NCBI GenBank assembly: GCA_049999765.1 | Contig: JBNGIQ010009427.1 | Location: 27,272-91,271 of the forward strand | From: Phaeoceros laevis | Lineage: Eukaryota; Anthocerotophyta; Anthocerotopsida; Notothyladales | DNA length: 64,000 nucleotides | Reading direction: 5' to 3' | Part shown: one piece after another, positions 9,975-19,896 of the stretch | How positions within the stretch are numbered: position 1 is the first letter of the stretch | How the letters are laid out: each line of letters opens with the position of its first letter | The notes under the pieces: generated by a model | Seen by the model: only the letters and a program-made list of their open reading frames with translations | The model's database searches: none | Told to the model about the DNA's origin: nothing | Made by a program: the position numbers and the translations under genes

Positions 9975-12577
9975 ATGGCACTGACGCCGTTGTCGATGGA
10001 GAGGCTTTTGCAAAGGATCCACATGCGGGCCGAATGGGCGCGACAGAACACAGCGCCACAGAGCGGCGAGACTTGCCATCCATGGATGCACGCTCTCCTG
10101 CCCAGGCACAATCCGGGACCCTTGCACGCATCTGCTTCAGACTCTGCAGAGCGGGTAAGCAACACGGCTGACGTCCCTCTCCACGCCCAGCACAGGGAGA
10201 GGCTCTTCATTGTCAAAGAGAGCTGGATATGGTTCGTGGGATGGCTGGACGTGAGCTACACTGGCCGGTTTCTGTGTAATGCTGGCGAGGAGGTGCCCCT
10301 AGACCTGGTGGGAGTCTTCCAGTTCAAGGACGCGCTGGAGACCGTACAGAGGAGCGCAACTGTGCAGCTGCCCTCGGAGCTTGGCAGAATTCGGGAGTTC
10401 CTGAGAAGGGACCTGGACAAGTTCCTGGAATCCATCGGTGTGGGCACCGGGACTGTGTGCACATTGAAGAAGGCGCTGGCGACGGTGCGCATGCCCCACC
10501 CTGTCATCGTCACCACGAAGGCGCAGGCGTGGGTCAAGACCCGTAGCGGGTTCGTGCATCTCCGCAACATGATCAAGCGGTGGGCGCCGGGCCATTCCAG
10601 CCACGGCCAGGTGCTGACCGTCCATGGCTCTCCCGCCGATGCGTATGATGGTACAGAGCATGGTCATCTTGGAAAGATGGTACCGGTGGTATCCATGTCT
10701 AGGGCTGGTCAGGATAAGGGTACCGGTACCCCGTTTTTCGACGTGGACGTGTTGGCGCTCATCCAGGCTGCGCTGCCATTCAAGAGCTTTCATCGGTCCA
10801 TGATCGTGTGTAAGGCATGGCACCGCAACGTGGTGGCATCGTCGACTTCGTTCAGGGAGCACCGCCTCAGGCTGGCTCCGACCGAACACTTTGTGCTGGA
10901 GATGTTGAGCAAGAATTCGAACAAGGACATGTCGGCAGGTCTTCCTAGGTACGTGATCAATTCACACTTTTTTACAAGTTTTGCGAAAAAACCCACCACC
11001 ACCGTTTCTGCAGCAGATCTAGAAGCAAGCTTGGCTTGCAACTGATGTGGTTCTCCTTTGTGACAATGTCATACTTTTGTTAAATTTGTTGCTCTTCTAG
11101 GTTAGCCAGTGCTTATCAGATGGGGCCAGGAAGGAGGGACAGAGCTCGTGAGTTGACGTCGCACTGGGAGGGCGACTTGACCCCTGCCTATACCATCTTT
11201 GGCGTTGTATCGGCGGACAATCGGCTGGGACGTCATGAATGGGCCGGGACATGGATGGATAAGGAGCAGCATTCTGGCCTATGGTTTCGTCTGCCCCATG
11301 GCGCCCACGATAAGCTGGATTGGAGGATGGTTGCCCAAGCAGGGGGTCTCATCTGCTACCGGACCTGCGATCGGATGTGCGATGGCATGCCTTGTCTCTA
11401 TATCTACGACCCTGTCCTTAATACTGCATTGGAGGTTGGGCCATACCCCATCACCACCAGCACTAGCGATGCGGACACCTTCTCCGGATCCCGGCGATGG
11501 ACATGCGGTCATGTGCAGTCTGCGGTGCACGTCATATCACTGCAGGTGGAGCCGACGTCGAGGCGATGTGATTTCAAGATCACTGCTCTGGTTCGCAAGC
11601 CGAGGCCGAGGTCGAGGCCGAATTTGCTTACGGAATTTGAAGAAGCAGACAGTTGCAACAGGTTGAGCAGGAACAGGTTCAGGGTGGCGGAGGCGGACTA
11701 CATCACGACAGTCTACGACTCGAGGACAGGCACATGGACGGACGTCCCCATGGCCACCACCTTGGCGCACACAGGAATGGAGAGTTTCGGCACAGCCGCA
11801 GTGGTGGACGGGTGGATGTTTGTTCTGGAGAAATCGTGGAGGCCGTTCGGCTTGGACGCCATAGACTTGCAGTGCCGGTGGAACCAGATGGGGATGTGCC
11901 CGGTGTGCAGGAAGTTTCGCAACCGGCCCACGTACAGGCTGGTGGGGCTGGACATGGCCAACCCCAGCGCGGGCTGGAGCTACCTCTGGCAGGAGGCCGG
12001 CGTCTCTCACGGGCTGGAGGCTTCCAAGCATTTGAAGGATGTGTGCCTGGACCTGCTAGCGGACCAGGAGGGAAGGCTGCTGCTGCTGGGGACCCCGTAC
12101 CCGTGGTTTCATCAAGATCATCCCGAGGTCACCTGGCCGAAGCGCGTTTACCATCTCAGGGCTTCTTCAGAAAAGTGTTCCTTCCAGCTGCAGCGCACTG
12201 GTGGCACCAGTATTGCAATTGTGTGGCAGATCTTGCCGGTGACCTTTGATGTGCAGCCGTTTGCATTCTTGGACAGGGGGAAGGTGGCACTGCCCGAGCC
12301 GTGGTGGGAGGCGGTGCCTTGTGCATGGTTCTGCGCACAGGGCAGGGTGTACATCAGTTTCGCCGGTGTGAAGCAGCTCCTGGTCATGGAGTGCAACTCA
12401 GACGGAAGTGGGCAGGCTGAGCTGCGGCCTCCGGAGTTTTTTTGGATGCCTCCCAGCCCCATCTTGCTGGCCATGGAGGAGCATACTGACGATTCCAACG
12501 CTGGCCTCGTCTACCAGGCCATCCCGATCTGCCCCCGTACGGATGGCTTCATTCCCAAGTCTCATCGGTTGGTTTGA
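9975..12577 (+). CDS. F-box protein with long N-terminal region and C-terminal kelch-like region (two exons)
   Basis: Two exons, 9975-10948 and 11101-12577, join through a GT-AG intron (cctag/gtacgt ... ttctag/gtta) and give 816 residues if the ATG at 9975 (gagATGGC context) is used. The frame stays open upstream to 9714, so the start is uncertain. Around residues 258-300 there is an F-box-like segment (DVLALIQAALPFKSFHRSMI, then VCKAWHRNVVASSTSFREHR), the SKP1-binding module of SCF ubiquitin ligases. After it come kelch-like phrases: an ITTVYDSRTGTWTDVP unit followed by FGTAAVVDGWMFVLE, and later VYISFAGVKQLLVMEC. A Cys cluster (CRWNQMGMCPVC) is present. The roughly 255 residues before the F-box are unusual, because F-boxes normally lie near the N-terminus. 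Substrate unknown. Confidence 0.72.
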
Positions 12578-13514
12578 GACATACATGTGTACATACACTG
12601 TGCAGGCCCTCTGGATAGTTTTGCACAGATGTAGCTACGGCCTAGACACTAGCTATGCATATGTCAGTGCAAGGTTTGAACAATAGGGAGGTTAGCTTAG
12701 CTTAGGTTTAGTTTTGGTTTCGGTTTGATTTTGGTTTGGTGTTTGGTGGTGTTTGGTGTTTGGTTTGGTTTGGTTTCCAAGGTGCCCATATGGTGGATGC
12801 TCATGATCAATCAGAGTGTTTGATGCACTGCACTGGTGTCAAATTGTCAATGACTTGACTACCGCAAGCTCTAAGCCAAGCAGGGTCACTTTTCAATAGT
12901 TGGACCCGGGAGTCCAAGTAAATCCTATGATGGTTCGTACCAGCAGAAATCTCTCCAGAAATTCCAAAGACCATTTCATAGACCTCTTTGCGGGTGCTGG
13001 ACACTTCACGGGCCTTGCCTGGAAGCATGGGACTTCAGGTAGCACCTGGTGAAGGCCACAAACTGGTGTAGCCAGGCTTGGCAGTAGTCAAGGTTTGCAC
13101 AAACAGCTCCATAGCGTGTGATCTAGATCTCCAGCTCTGATCAATGGAAAGTTTGTCCTAGGTAGCAGTCTGTTTCAAGGCCAAAGGGCTCAAAATCTGG
13201 TAGGTCGCCTTTGCATTGGTCACCAACATACGTGACAATGCAACTAACTGAGGAGAAATAGTCTTAGAGGATTGCAGTATACAGGTAATCTATGCTCAGG
13301 GCCTATCTGATACAAAGCTCTGAAAAATATGTACATTGAGCAGGTGATGAGCAGTCCATGATTGCCATAATTCTGTGAATCACAATTTGACGGTTTCAAT
13401 ACAAGCAAGCTTATGTCAAAAAACTGGCCACCAATAGAGACAGGAGGATTCGGAGTTGCTGCCGGCTGTGGGAGACTGATAAGCTGGTCTTGAAAGGTTT
13501 GTCAACACTACGTC

Positions 13515-13524
13515 NNNNNNNNNN
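13515..13524. other. Assembly gap (10 N) between duplicated flanks
   Basis: The 43 bases before the gap (13469-13511) recur right after it (13529-13571), with identical sequence, so the gap probably marks an unresolved overlap. Confidence 0.9.
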
Positions 13525-13769
13525 CAGGTGGGAGACTGATAAGCTGGTCTTGAAAGGTTTGTCAACACTACAGTCAAAAGCCAAGCAAAGACAGAGTCTG
13601 CGTATCCCTGCCAGAACCTTTTACTTACGGCTAGTAGTTTAAAGACCTAAAGTTGTGCAACGATTGTGCATGTGGGCTATGTAATTTTACAAGCAGATTC
13701 TTTACCCATTGCAGACGTATGTCAAGCATATGCCTTCAGCAGTGCTTGTGGGCTTACAAATGCCTTTGC

Positions 13770-13973
13770 TCATGATACATAATTATGTTTGACGGTTCGA
13801 GAATTGCTGCAATGTGACTCCGGCAAGCTGCATGAGCTATGAGATTCGCCTTGCAAGGTTTGTACTGAATGGACGTCAGTGAAACCCCACATGCCAAGAA
13901 ATTCCGTGAGCACTTTAGTCATCGAGGTTTGGAAGGTTGCGAGCCTATTGCTCAGTCCAAATGACATGACCAA
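13770..13973 (-). pseudogene. Ty3/gypsy reverse transcriptase scrap
   Basis: The minus-strand frame reads VMSFGLSNRLATFQTSMTKV and LTEFLGM, which follows the conserved RT block (M)PFGL.NAPATFQ..M..VL. The catalytic Y.DD block does not follow and the frame soon loses homology. This is a small remnant. Confidence 0.6.
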
Positions 13974-14574
13974 GTAACAAGTCTTCCACTTTGATTTTGC
14001 TGCACTTGTGCATTCTCTCCAGAGGTGCTAGCTAGCAAATTAGCCTGTTTGTGAACTGCTTGCTCTTTTCTCCTGGAATACATCAGCGGATGCTCAAAAT
14101 TCATGGCTTCGTGGCTGTCCAGAATTCAACAAGTCTTAGAAGCCGCAGTAACTTTGCAAGAGCTCAGGATGAATTTATTCAGCGTTAGTAGCCATCTGCC
14201 GAACCTGTAATCACCCACAATAGCCATGGTACGTACTGCAGGCTGGCTGACTAGTTCAGGATTTCTTGATAAGGACCAAGGACCAACAACATTCTGCCTG
14301 TAGACATGGATTAGCCCTTGCGAAAAGAGCGCTGCTTACTCGTCATAGCATATTGACCAAAGTTGTCACATCTGCTCCATAAAGTGTCAAGTGCCTTTTC
14401 AGGTGTCGCATTACAGCCTCTAAAGCCCTCAATGTCTGGTTCATTGTTTCTGTAATCCTTTACTCTCACGAAAGACTTCAGTGCCTCCGTCCTCAGTTCG
14501 CGACTACTGGGGACAGAAAACCACCCTGAAATTGCTCCATTATCCTAGGTGACCGTGCAGAAGTTGGGGAATGC

Positions 14575-14621
14575 GCTATTTGCAGGGCGGACCTGCAAAT
14601 AGCTATTACCTTAAGGTAATG
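14575..14621. repeat. Two adjacent hairpins
   Basis: gctatttgcagg (14575-14586) pairs perfectly with cctgcaaatagc (14592-14603) around a 5-base loop. The perfect palindrome attaccttaaggtaat (14606-14621) follows immediately. No function is evident. Confidence 0.6.
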
Positions 14622-15130
14622 GCGGTCATGATCCTCCTGGTGTGCTGTCCTGGGTGGACGTGCGTACTGGATGTTAACTGAAGCATGCTCAATTGAGTAT
14701 TAGTTGTCCCATCAAACAGATGATTCCTCTTACAGTTACCGATGAATCTAAACAGCAGCTTCACCTTTTCTTTGATGGCCATCTGAGGGCACATCTATTT
14801 CCTGTCTCTCAAGAAAGTCCCTTCCTGCGCGAGGATCGACGTCAGGACACCTACCACTATGTAGTATCTAGACAAGACAAAAGGATCATTACAGGGTTTG
14901 AGATTAAGGAGAACCGGGGTCCTGCAGGCCAGTTGTAGATTGCGAAACTTATTAACCATGGTACCTGCCTAGGGTTAGTTTTGGAAACCAGAAGTTATCC
15001 TGACCCCTTCACTAGCAAGCGGTCACCGAGAGAACTCCGACCGATCGATCGAGGTAGCGATGTCGGTCTCGGTGAGATGGCAAACCTTGCCTCTCGGCTC
15101 TCATGACCCGGTTTAGGGCAGCACAGGCCT

Positions 15131-15140
15131 CTATTTAAGG
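15131..15140 (+). promoter_or_regulatory. Candidate TATA box of the secreted-peptide gene
   Basis: ctatttaagg lies 127 bases upstream of the ATG at 15267, followed by a pyrimidine-rich leader (ctctcgccttcac, gctctcgccttac). Position and composition fit a plant TATA box. This is inference from spacing only. Confidence 0.4.
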
Positions 15141-15266
15141 AGGCCTCAGCAACCTCACCTCTCACAAGTTTCCAGCCCTCGCTCTCGCCTTCACAGCAGC
15201 GCTCTCGCCTTACGCTTCTTCTAGCTCGCTTGCAAGCGCTATCTGTGCCTCGATCTACCCAGAGTC

Positions 15267-15954
15267 ATGGCGTCTTTTTCCCCTTTTCAGGCGGCCTTCC
15301 TCGCTGCTCTAGTAGTGCTGGCCGTTGGGGTCCCTCACGCCATGGGCGCTCGCTCGCTCGGTACTTTCTCGTACTGATGCGCATGCATTGCAAGCTAGCT
15401 TTTACACTAGTACTGCGGTTCTGCTTGCGATTGCTTTTTCTTTTTTCGGGTTCCGGCTGGAATGCTAGCTCTAGAGCTGTTTTTGCAAGCAGCGATATCA
15501 GCTGATTTGATTGTTTGTTCTTGGCTCTGCAGGCGTCGTCGAGTGGCCATGCTGCCGGCAGTATGACGCCCCAACAGCCGCAACCGTCACTGCCGTGGAA
15601 GAGTCGGCGCCAGTTGAAGTTGAATTCGTCCCTGGAGGGGCGGAAGAGCTATTCAAGAGGTTTCCCACTTCGCAGCTCGATGCCGTGGAAGACCGATTCA
15701 ACAGGTTCGAGACAGCCGCCGCAGAGGAGGTTCAGAGTACGTTCCTTGATCATGAGCTTTCCTTTTCCCAATTCTTTGTATTTGTTCTACTATAGAGTAT
15801 TGTTCTTTGCGTCTAGATCTGTCTATCCATGGCCATAAGACTTGTAACCAACGGCTTGTTTGGCTGCAATTTTACAGGAACCGCTTCCGTTGGTGACAAC
15901 GCTGAACCCGAATGGCCGTGCTGCCGCCAGTACGACGCCCCTCCCACCGTCTAG
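15267..15954 (+). CDS. Small secreted peptide precursor with duplicated WPCCRQYDAP motif (three exons)
   Basis: Exons 15267-15360, 15533-15736 and 15878-15954 join in frame with GT-AG introns and encode 124 residues. Residues 1-28 form a strong signal peptide (MASFSPFQAAFLAALVVLAV, then GVPHAMGA). The mature part begins near GVVEWPCCRQYDAPT, runs through an acidic middle (VEVEFVPGGAEELFKRFPTS, DAVEDRFNRFETAAAEE), and ends PEWPCCRQYDAPPTV. The 11-residue unit EWPCCRQYDAP is thus present at both ends of the mature protein, each with a Cys pair. Arg-Phe and Lys-Arg-Phe sites in the middle could be processing sites. I do not recognise the family. The layout (secretion signal, repeated short unit, variable acidic linker) is what peptide-hormone or defence-peptide precursors show, but that role is inference. 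An upstream TATA-like site supports expression. Confidence 0.75.
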
Positions 15955-17254
15955 AGCTCTAGACCTCTTACTATGGCAATTGATGCCTGTGGCTTACAAA
16001 GCTGGCATGGCTAGCCTAGCCAGCTAGGGTTTCACTTATACGTATGGGGTCGGGCTTTTGAGCTGCGCTACCATCGCACCTACATATATATATATATGTG
16101 TGTACAACTCTTTGCAAGCCTGGTTCTTTCAGGACTTGCCTAAATTTATGCATGTATGTGGGTTTGTTTCATTGCAATCATCTGGGGCAATTTTAATTTG
16201 TAGCTTGCAACACTCTAGAGTCCAGGCCTAGGAATATTGGTGACCGACATGAAAGCTGGTGCAGCTCGAGGAGGTGCCACGTTAAGAGCACAGCGTTTGC
16301 AGACTGGTCTGTCAAACTGTGTGCAGGGACCTCCACAGGGATTGGACCCTTCCTATTCGCACCTGCAAATAAAACACCCACACATGCCACCAAGCAGGCA
16401 TATGATTTACCTCATGCCAGGTGCTGCGAGCCAGCACCCCGCAGGCCCCGATGGCGCCCTGCCCTGGAGGAGGCATACCCCACGCCGCCACATCAAACAG
16501 CAGTCTCGTCCGCTCCCATGGATGCAAAAACCGCCAACTTTGCCTCAGCCCTTGCCACAGTACGAGGTTCTCGAGGAGATCGTGGACAGTCATACCGTCG
16601 GCCATTTTGGAGGGCTGCCCTGAGTAACCACTGCCTAGCGCGGGCATATCATACATGGGCAATCTCAGGGCAAGATCTCCATGACCGCGATGAAGAAAAA
16701 GTTTCATGAACGATGTTGGCAAAGTTTGAGTAGGCTAATTGGAGGCAACAAACTGTTTCCACTAAGAATGGCATTTGCCACGACTCGGCCATTTTGGAGG
16801 GCTACCCTGAGTAACCACTGCCCAGCGCGTAAAGTTGCTCCGTTTTTGACAGGAATTTCCTTTCACCCTAAAAAAAGCACTTGTAATAGGTCTCTAATCA
16901 GCACTTTCTTCACTCAAGACCTTTGCTATATTCTTGCCAATGGACATATTGGCTTAGGTGGAAAAAGTACATCTCTCTCCCTCTCTGTTCTTTATGTAGG
17001 CTGTGGCAAATTTGCAAGGCCAAAGAGTTCCCAAGTGCTCAAGCAAGCTAGTTACAAGTTTAGTATTTAATTTACTATATCTAAATTTAATTTACTACAT
17101 TCTAGGATCCTTTATCAAATGCTTGACATTTGAACTTGAACTCCCGACCTCCTTGATGCATGAAGGTAAGTAGACCGGGTCCCCCTAATTCTGGTTGAAG
17201 AGAACATGATCAAACAGAAGAACAGACCTAGTAGTCTGTAACTTATCCACATAT
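15955..17254. other. Spacer containing dispersed repeat copies
   Basis: Contains a (TA)n microsatellite at 16083-16098 and a repeated segment. The 40-base phrase beginning cggccattttggagggct occurs at about 16600 and 16788, and again at 18423. The block 16645-16860 is copied at 18284-18555. The minus-strand frame 16312-16722 (136 codons) overlaps the repeat and is not recognisable as a protein family. Confidence 0.5.
16645..16860. repeat. Dispersed repeat, copy 1
   Basis: Matches 18284-18555 in the same orientation (catacatgggcaatctcagg, ccatgaccgcaatgaagaaa, gaatggcatttgccacgact), with few changes. Copy 2 carries about 45 extra bases (cagggtgaagatcgccagct and following). No terminal structure or coding motif was identified. 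Confidence 0.75.
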
Positions 17255-17605
17255 CTAAATGTAGGCATATAGTAGTAGTAGAAATGGAGTGAGATCACAT
17301 ATAAAGCTATAAATAGACGCATAAGATGCATCGGCATCCAAATTGTTATTTTCTTCTACAGCAACGAAGAAGCATTTCCTACATAGTGGGCATGTACGAC
17401 CTCCGTGCCTTATCCAGTTGCGCACACAAATTGTGTGGAAAGTATGTGTACACATTTTTAATGTTGTGGTTGCTTCCCCTTTTCGAAATGAGTGCAAGCA
17501 AATAGAGCAATCTACATCTTCCTCATCTAGATGTTGGCGCATGCTTGAAGCCTCACAATCTTGCAAAAGATGATCCATACTTTCTACGATTCCAAGAGCA
17601 TCCAT
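17255..17605 (-). CDS. Small RING-H2 finger protein, probable E3 ubiquitin ligase
   Basis: An uninterrupted 116-residue frame with a RING-H2 finger at residues 33-76: CSIC, then CTHTFHTIC, then CPLC, i.e. C-x2-C-x14-C-x-H-x2-H-x2-C-x10-C-x2-C. All eight zinc ligands are present. The N-terminus (MDALGIVESMDHLL) is short, and the C-terminus is hydrophobic (IYSFICDLTPFLLLLYAYI), perhaps a tail anchor or read-through into non-coding sequence. RING-H2 proteins of this kind recruit E2 enzymes. The partner is unknown. The gene stands alone among repeats, so it could be a retained fragment of a larger ATL-like gene. Confidence 0.65.
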   Translation of the reverse strand: MDALGIVESMDHLLQDCEASSMRQHLDEEDVDCSICLHSFRKGEATTTLKMCTHTFHTICVRNWIRHGGRTCPLCRKCFFVAVEENNNLDADASYASIYSFICDLTPFLLLLYAYI

Positions 17606-18283
17606 AAATTTTGGCGCCTTTGTTTTCAGTCACATTTTAAAACTTTATCTGAATAGACCAATTGAAGTAGGTTGTGTGCTCAATGTGTATGTACCAAACG
17701 AAAGCAATATGCCCTTGGCTCACAATCGAGCAAATGATCATTAGATGATTTCAGCGTAGTCTCTACTTACATTGCACCAAACGAGCAGCTACTAATGTGA
17801 TACTCATATAGCACGTGGAGGCTACTTACATTGCACCAAACGAGCAACTACCTATATGATACTTATATAGCATGTGTTTCCCTTGTTAAGAACTTAAGAA
17901 TCAAGGCCAAGTACAAATTCCTTTGCCAAATTGAATGACATGGATATTCAAGAAATGTGACTCTAAGAACCAAGCCTTGAGGAACCTCATGCATTGTCTT
18001 GATGACATGATTTCACCCATGAGATGGGATAGATAGATAGATTTATTTATGGTGTTTACCGGGCCCCAAGACCACACTCGGGGTGTTTACCGGGAATGCG
18101 AGTCATGAATGTAAATCTGACTGATGGGATGACTGATGGGATGACGTCAATCAAATGACATTGCATTTTGATTGACATTGCATTTGCTACTTGCCGGTAT
18201 GTTATCCCGCTTTCTTATTGCACACCAATGACATGAGTCAGAACTTCTGGAGCGAGACCAGCGGTGACGCTATAATCACTTCG
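17606..18283. other. Spacer with microsatellite and short tandem duplications
   Basis: Holds a (GATA)n run at about 18029-18041, a duplicated ggtgtttaccggg (18052 and 18080) and a duplicated cttacattgcaccaaacgag (17767 and 17823). No gene is seen. Confidence 0.5.
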
Positions 18284-18555
18284 TTTATCATACATGGGCA
18301 ATCTCAGGGCAAGATCTCCATGACCGCAATGAAGAAAAGTCTCATGAACGATGTTGGCAAAGTTTAAGTAGGCTACTTGGAGGCAGCAAACTGTTTCCAC
18401 TAAGAATGGCATTTGCCACGACTCGGCCATTTTGGAGGGCTACCCTGAGTAACCACTGCCTAGCGCGTAAAGTTGCTCCATCAGGGTGAAGATCGCCAGC
18501 TACAGGCTTGCATCGGCGTTTTTGACAGGAAATTCCTTTCACCCTAACAGGGCTC
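18284..18555. repeat. Dispersed repeat, copy 2
   Basis: Second copy of the 16645-16860 block; see that entry for the shared phrases. Its extra segment lies near 18478-18525. Confidence 0.7.
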
Positions 18556-18903
18556 CTGGCCTCATTCAATATGTTCTTCAAATATGCCCGGGTATCCACT
18601 GGAAAATGACCCTGTTCTCACTTCCAATCAGCTCCCTTTCTTTTCAGTATGGGAGGAGACACATCATTCTGGTCATATGTTCTGATACATGGTGGATCAG
18701 TGTCAGTGATCCCTGTCCGTGTCTCAGTTTGACAGGGATAGAGTTACACGCACGCACATTCACCCCAAGCGAAAGACAACAATCTCAATTTGACGGGGAT
18801 AGAGTTAATTAAGTAAGCACATTCACACCCAAGAGAAAGACCACAATCTCTCGCACTCACACCTGAGCACTGGCTAGATCTTCAGTATTCTCACGGTCGT
18901 CCC

Positions 18904-19244
18904 TCAAAAACTGCAACGCCCGTTTGCGAATCGATGCACACGGTGCCCATCCCTTACCACAATGTCTCTCTGTTCAAGCCTTGACATGATTTCCGTGGAG
19001 CTGTGGCAGTCACTGCACATGCGTAGATTCTTCGTTACCACCAGAGGTGTCCCACTCGGAGTGTTCAACAGACCAAACGCCAGATCTAGCTTCTCCGCAT
19101 GCCCACAAAGCACATCTTCCTTTTCCTTTTGACTCAGTGGATTCAACACTAACTTTGTGTGAGGTACGTGGCCTCCTTCCTGCTTCACACGTGCATCTGT
19201 GCTCTCTACCTTAAGCGCAATATCCTTTCTCCTTTCGCCCACCA
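18904..19244 (-). pseudogene. DYW deaminase domain remnant of a PPR protein, cut by an assembly gap
   Basis: The minus-strand frame encodes the end of a PLS-class PPR editing factor: HVPHTKLVLNPLSQKEKEDV, then the deaminase zinc site HAEK...CSDCH, then IVVRDGHRVHRFANGRCSF and a stop. HxE and CxxCH are intact. The family normally ends CSCGDYW, whereas here a stop falls just after CSF. The bases beyond (gagggacgaccg) look like a frame-shifted GDYW end. The upstream PPR array would lie in the 400-base gap at 19245-19644, but nothing beyond the gap reads as PPR. It could be a whole gene truncated by the gap, or a pseudogene fragment; the lost tail favours the latter. Confidence 0.75.
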
Positions 19245-19644
19245 NNNNNNNNNNNNNNNNNNNNNNNNNNNNNNNNNNNNNNNNNNNNNNNNNNNNNNNN
19301 NNNNNNNNNNNNNNNNNNNNNNNNNNNNNNNNNNNNNNNNNNNNNNNNNNNNNNNNNNNNNNNNNNNNNNNNNNNNNNNNNNNNNNNNNNNNNNNNNNNN
19401 NNNNNNNNNNNNNNNNNNNNNNNNNNNNNNNNNNNNNNNNNNNNNNNNNNNNNNNNNNNNNNNNNNNNNNNNNNNNNNNNNNNNNNNNNNNNNNNNNNNN
19501 NNNNNNNNNNNNNNNNNNNNNNNNNNNNNNNNNNNNNNNNNNNNNNNNNNNNNNNNNNNNNNNNNNNNNNNNNNNNNNNNNNNNNNNNNNNNNNNNNNNN
19601 NNNNNNNNNNNNNNNNNNNNNNNNNNNNNNNNNNNNNNNNNNNN
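19245..19644. other. Assembly gap (400 N)
   Basis: Run of N. Its round length suggests an estimated scaffold gap. Confidence 0.98.
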
Positions 19645-19820
19645 GACATAGATAAAATTTCTGCCTTAACTGAATCTGCTAATTTTTTAGTGTGACTTTG
19701 ACGCTGATGTCTGTAGCACAATACATTCCAGGCACTTGGGTGGATTTTGGATAGATCTGACCAGTGGGTGGAATAGAGACCACTGAGAATGCTATTGGGT
19801 GAGATAGGAGTAGAGGTTTT

Positions 19821-19896
19821 TTTTTGTTTTTTGACGACTTGGCTCTTTATAAAAGAAGAAACAAATTACAATAGGGTTTTACCCTAGGTGATAAAC
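19821..19896 (-). mobile_element. Short retroposon insertion, second member of the 4330-4540 family
   Basis: Perfect 16-base target duplications taggagtagaggtttt (19805-19820 and 19897-19912) flank a 76-base insert whose poly(T) on + is a poly(A) tail on -. Read on -, its end (TGTAATTTGTTTCTTCTTTT, then ATAAAGAGCC.A.GTCGTCA) parallels the end of the other insert (TGTAATTCCTTTTCTTTATT, then TATAAAAGTGCCCAACGTCA). A ccctaggg/taaaaccctat stretch lies at its other end. It is strongly 5'-truncated. Confidence 0.72.

Larger units (their letters stand above)
12690..14990. other. Degraded repeat region with (GGTTT)-rich tract and retroelement scraps
   Basis: 12695-12780 is a GT-rich low-complexity tract of ggtttggttt units. 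The minus strand at 13770-13973 contains FGLSN.LATFQTSMTKVL, which resembles the Ty3/gypsy RT block PFGLTNAPATFQ, but it is short and degenerate. Minus-strand TETMNQTLRALEAVMRHL near 14400-14450 is faintly like the gypsy integrase end. A 10-base N run lies at 13515-13524 between duplicated flanks. Confidence 0.5.

Noticed and set aside
16312-16722. 136-codon minus-strand frame
   Set aside because: Overlaps a dispersed repeat and has no family features; the related copy at 18284-18555 does not preserve the same frame.
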